From assembly GCF_028283785.1 (NCBI RefSeq), contig NZ_JAPWKB010000006.1, forward strand, positions 62,001-126,000: a stretch of DNA of 64,000 bases. The letters are read 5' to 3'. The notes beneath the pieces are model-generated. The model did not search any database, was not told where the DNA came from, and saw only the letters and a list, made by a program, of their open reading frames with translations. Position numbers and translations under genes: made by a program. This DNA is from Paraburkholderia sp. Lineage in GTDB: Bacteria > Pseudomonadota > Gammaproteobacteria > Burkholderiales > Burkholderiaceae. Positions 61,247 to 64,000 of the stretch are shown piece by piece (the first letter of the stretch is position 1; each line of letters begins with the position of its first letter).

Positions 61247-62127
61247 GCGATTCCCCGCGTGGATGCCGCGACCGGATCGGCTTGCGGTGCTTTTGCAGCG
61301 GTCGTGGCGGCGTTGGCAGCGTCGGATGAAGAGGCGAGTCCCGGCGACAGGCTGCGGTCGAACCACGGCTTCAGAAACTGTTGCAGACGCGGCGTGCGCG
61401 TATTGCCGAACAGTTGCGCGGGCGGTCCCGCCTCGACGATTTTTCCGGCTTCCATAAACACCACCTTGTCCGAAATCTTCGCGGCGAAACTCATTTCGTG
61501 CGTGACCATCACCATCGTCATGCCGTCCTGCGCGAGCGAGCGGATCACGCTCAGCACTTCTTCGACCAGTTCGGGATCGAGCGCGGAGGTGGGTTCGTCG
61601 AGCAGCATCACTTCGGGTTCGATTGCGAGTGCGCGCGCAATCCCGACCCGCTGCTGTTGACCGCCGCTCAAACGGGCCGGATACGCATCGGCCTTGTGTT
61701 CGAGGCCGACGCGCTGCAACGCGGTGAGCGCCTTGCGGCGCGCTTCGTCCTTGCCGATTTTCTTCGACAGCACCAGCGGCGCGGCGACGTTCGCGAGCAC
61801 CGTCATATGCGGCCACAGGTTGAACTGCTGGAACACCATCGCGACCGGGCGGCGCACGTCGGCGATGCTCGCGTCGCTGTCGCGATCGCGTTCGGTGCGG
61901 CCGTTCGAGCGATAGCCGAGAAGCTGGCCTTTGATCCAGACTTCGCCTTCGTCGTACGCTTCGAGAAAATTCATGCAGCGCAGCGCGGTGGTCTTGCCGG
62001 AGCCGGACGGACCGATCAGCGTGACGATCTCGCCGCGCATCACGTCGAGGTCGATGCCTTTGAGCACGCGGGTCGCGCCGTAAGACTTGCCGACCGCCTT
62101 GAGTTGAAGAATGGGGAGTGCGCTCAT
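61243..62127 (-). CDS. Amino-acid-type ABC transporter ATP-binding protein
   Basis: A 294-aa ATPase of the polar amino acid (GlnQ/HisP) family. Walker A GPSGSGKTTAL, Q-loop VFQQFNLWPHMTVL, signature LSGGQQQRV, Walker B VMLLDEPTSALDPEL and H-loop MVMVTHEM are all intact. It has an insert (LLGYRSNGRTERDRDSDASI) and an unusual Ala-rich C-terminal tail of ~40 residues after QFLKPWF. Overlaps the permease gene upstream and the hydrolase gene downstream by four bases each. Confidence 0.92.
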   Translation of the reverse strand: MSALPILQLKAVGKSYGATRVLKGIDLDVMRGEIVTLIGPSGSGKTTALRCMNFLEAYDEGEVWIKGQLLGYRSNGRTERDRDSDASIADVRRPVAMVFQQFNLWPHMTVLANVAAPLVLSKKIGKDEARRKALTALQRVGLEHKADAYPARLSGGQQQRVGIARALAIEPEVMLLDEPTSALDPELVEEVLSVIRSLAQDGMTMVMVTHEMSFAAKISDKVVFMEAGKIVEAGPPAQLFGNTRTPRLQQFLKPWFDRSLSPGLASSSDAANAATTAAKAPQADPVAASTRGIA

Positions 62128-62777
62128 GACGTCTTCTGCAAAAAGGGAATCAACGCGGTGGCGCGTGCGGCGACCAGCGCGACAGCTTGGGTCAGCAGCC
62201 AGTAGCAGACGATCAGCATCGCGTACGGGCCGATATACGTGTACGTGGACGCAACGATGTCGCTCGCGGTCATCGTGAGTTCGGGTACGGTGATGATCGA
62301 TGCGACCGCGCTTTCCTTGATCACGAGGATCACCTGATTGGCCAGCAGTGGCACTGCGAAGGCGAGGGCTTGCGGCAGTTCGATCGCGCGGAACGCGGCC
62401 CAACGGCCGATGCCGAATGCGCGCGCCGCTTCGATCTGTCCGTGCGGAATGCTCGACCAGCCGGCGCGGAAAATTTCCGCGAAATACGCGGCGGCGTAAA
62501 TGGACAGCGACACCACAGTGGCTTGCACGGCGGTCATCGTCAGTCCGAGCACCGGCAGTCCGAAATAGACGATCACCAGTTGCGACAGATACGGCATGCC
62601 GCGCACCAGCCACACGTAGGTTTTGTACGGAACGGTCAGCGCGTTGCTAAAGCGCATCCGCAGCGCGTTGAGTACGAAGCCGCCGATCATGCCGAGCAAC
62701 GCGGCAAGCAGGCTGACTTCGAGCGTCACGAGCATTGCAGCGGCAAAGCGCGGGACCAGAGAGAGAAATGCGTTCAT
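62124..62777 (-). CDS. Amino-acid-type ABC transporter permease
   Basis: A 217-aa inner-membrane permease with about five helices. Start MNAFLSLVPRFAAAMLVTLE, LVRGMPYLSQLVIVYFGLPV, and the EAA loop with EIFRAGWSSIPHGQIEAARA. Pairs with the second permease encoded 21 bp upstream. ATGA overlap with the ATPase gene. Confidence 0.9.
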   Translation of the reverse strand: MNAFLSLVPRFAAAMLVTLEVSLLAALLGMIGGFVLNALRMRFSNALTVPYKTYVWLVRGMPYLSQLVIVYFGLPVLGLTMTAVQATVVSLSIYAAAYFAEIFRAGWSSIPHGQIEAARAFGIGRWAAFRAIELPQALAFAVPLLANQVILVIKESAVASIITVPELTMTASDIVASTYTYIGPYAMLIVCYWLLTQAVALVAARATALIPFLQKTS

Positions 62778-62798
62778 AGGAGTCGGCCTTGTCCCGGA

Positions 62799-63461
62799 TC
62801 AGATTCGCTTCGCGAGACGCCGCTCGTAGCCATATGCGGCGAGCGAAAGCAGCGTCGTGATCGCCAGATAGAACAGCGCGGCGAGCGTATAGACTTCGAG
62901 CGGCCGGTAACTGGACGACGACAGTTGCTGGCCGACGCGCATCAGATCCGTCACCGCGATCACGGAAATCACCGCCGACGCCTTCACGATATCGATCATC
63001 TCGGACACCAGCGCAGGCAACGTCACCGCCACCACCTGCGGCACTTCGATATGCCACAGCGTCTGACGGCGCGTGAGATTGAAGGTGCGCGCCGCTTCGA
63101 TCTGTCCACGCGGAATCGCGCGGAAACCAGCGCCGAGAATCTGCGATTGATAGGCCGCGGTATTCAGCGACAAGCCGATCGCCGCCGCGAGCACGCCCGG
63201 CAGCGTCAGTCCGATCGCGGACGGCACGTAATAGAACACCAGCAGTTGCGCTAGCACTGGTGTGCCGCGAAACACGCTGACGTAGACCCGCGCCGCGCGC
63301 GACAGCAACGCGCTGTCGCTGGCCGACATCGTGTAGATGAAAATTCCGGCGAAGAAGCCGCACAGCACGGCGACTGCCGACAGCCACAACGTGGTCAGCG
63401 CGCCATCCATCAACTGCGGCAGATAGCCGAGGCAACGGGTCAAAAGATCAGGCGTGTTCAT
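62799..63461 (-). CDS. Amino-acid-type ABC transporter permease
   Basis: A 220-aa inner-membrane permease: start MNTPDLLTRCLGYLPQLMDG, VFRGTPVLAQLLVFYYVPSA, EAA loop ILGAGFRAIPRGQIEAARTF. It forms a heterodimer with the neighbouring permease. The gap to the binding-protein gene is 35 bp. Confidence 0.9.
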   Translation of the reverse strand: MNTPDLLTRCLGYLPQLMDGALTTLWLSAVAVLCGFFAGIFIYTMSASDSALLSRAARVYVSVFRGTPVLAQLLVFYYVPSAIGLTLPGVLAAAIGLSLNTAAYQSQILGAGFRAIPRGQIEAARTFNLTRRQTLWHIEVPQVVAVTLPALVSEMIDIVKASAVISVIAVTDLMRVGQQLSSSSYRPLEVYTLAALFYLAITTLLSLAAYGYERRLAKRI

Positions 63462-63496
63462 GTCGTCTCGATGATCGGATTACGGGCCGTGCGGCT

Positions 63497-64000
63497 TTAC
63501 ATCGTCGGCTCGGGCAACGCGTCGGACGGGACGTCCATGGTCGTGCCGAACCACTTCTGCTGAAGCTTCTTCATCGTGCCGTCCTTGTTCGCGCGGGCGA
63601 TGCCGTCGCTGAACAGCTTGGCGAGCGCCGCGCTGTCGGCGTCCTTGCGGGCGACCCAGGCGAAATAGCTCTTCGGTCCGATGGTTTGCGGCATCACCAC
63701 GAACACGCCGGGGCGCGCCTTCATCAACGGTCCGAGATTCGCCACCGATTGCGCGACCGCGTCGAGTCGTCCCACTGCGAGATCGGCGTAGGCTTCGTCG
63801 AAGGCGACGTATTGCTTGATCTGCTTGAGGCCGGGGCCGCCTGCGTCCTTCAGTTTCTTGTCGAGCGCGACGAGTGCCTGAAGCTGCGCGGAGCCGGTTT
63901 GCGAACCGACGATCTTGCCGTTCAGGTCGTCAGGGGATTTGATTGCGGTTTCGTTGGTGCGCAGCAGCACGCCAGTGGTAGCGTCGGCCACGGGCAGCGT
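63497..64000 (-). CDS. Amino-acid-type ABC transporter substrate-binding protein (5' end outside window)
   Basis: The C-terminal ~165 residues of a periplasmic binding protein of the SBP_bac_3 family: LNGKIVGSQTGSAQLQALVA, YADLAVGRLDAVAQSV, FAWVARKDADSAALAKLF, KKLQQKWFGT. The N-terminus with the signal peptide and the main ligand-binding Arg/Asp lies beyond 64000, so the ligand class cannot be judged. First gene of the transporter operon in reading direction. Confidence 0.88.
   Translation of the reverse strand, partial: TLPVADATTGVLLRTNETAIKSPDDLNGKIVGSQTGSAQLQALVALDKKLKDAGGPGLKQIKQYVAFDEAYADLAVGRLDAVAQSVANLGPLMKARPGVFVVMPQTIGPKSYFAWVARKDADSAALAKLFSDGIARANKDGTMKKLQQKWFGTTMDVPSDALPEPTM

Noticed and set aside
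1-64000. CRISPR arrays, insertion sequences, tRNA or rRNA genes, integrase or phage modules
   Set aside because: No regularly spaced direct repeats, transposase-like products, cloverleaf sequences or integrase motifs were seen in reading the window.

Overview
The window is GC-rich, densely coded DNA from a Burkholderiaceae bacterium, most likely Paraburkholderia or Caballeronia. This rests on the gene families present: an anthranilate dioxygenase in the Burkholderia andAc-Ad-Ab-Aa order, Burkholderia-type porin and DHA2 efflux systems, and many LysR, AraC and ABC-sugar genes. It reads as a catabolic accessory region. I see no rRNA, tRNA, CRISPR array, insertion sequence or prophage. The window begins inside an mdtD-like efflux gene and ends inside the gene of an amino-acid-type binding protein.

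Layout. 1-4.6 kb: mdtD-like MFS gene, LuxR-type regulator, cupin, alpha/beta hydrolase and an exported unknown protein. 5.2-15.8 kb: a probable 2-deoxyribose operon. It holds a long 'animal-type' DeoC, an 806-aa class-16-like aldehyde dehydrogenase, a FucU-like mutarotase, a PfkB kinase and a two-permease sugar ABC transporter, and it ends at a perfect hairpin facing a DeoR-type regulator. 16-25 kb: single genes (esterase, His-rich lipoprotein, exported lactonase-like propeller, NhaR-like and LysR regulators, CBS protein, dipeptidyl carboxypeptidase Dcp), a small protein with a double-glycine leader, and a GNAT gene of lower GC. 25.3-31.3 kb: a complete rbsKDACB ribose operon followed by a LacI-family regulator of the Cra/FruR type. 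31.4-36.8 kb: LysR regulator plus an EmrB-EmrA-OprM-like tripartite efflux operon. 37-40.7 kb: ModA-like binding protein, chemoreceptor, small monooxygenase-fold protein, a short unknown and a cold-shock protein. 40.7-45.2 kb: andR and the three-component anthranilate 1,2-dioxygenase operon. 45.5-57.5 kb: MscS channel, then a second Rieske oxygenase operon of unknown substrate (reductase, large and small subunits, an isochorismatase-fold protein without its catalytic Cys, SDR, a DLH-NTF2-like fusion, ALDH) with its own AraC regulator and a divergent MFS transporter and porin. 57.6-64 kb: PRC-barrel protein, ABM protein, XRE-cupin regulator, DUF1989 protein, M20 carbamoylase/allantoate-amidohydrolase-type hydrolase and a polar amino acid-type ABC transporter.

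How the genes fit together. The deoxyribose operon would import the sugar, equilibrate its anomers, phosphorylate it, cleave it to glyceraldehyde-3-phosphate and acetaldehyde, and oxidise the acetaldehyde. The ribose operon does the parallel job with its own mutarotase, kinase and transporter. The two Rieske operons are controlled by related AraC/XylS proteins, and their divergent promoter regions share the heptamer TTTGACC. The last cluster looks like uptake and hydrolysis of a ureido or carbamoyl nitrogen compound.
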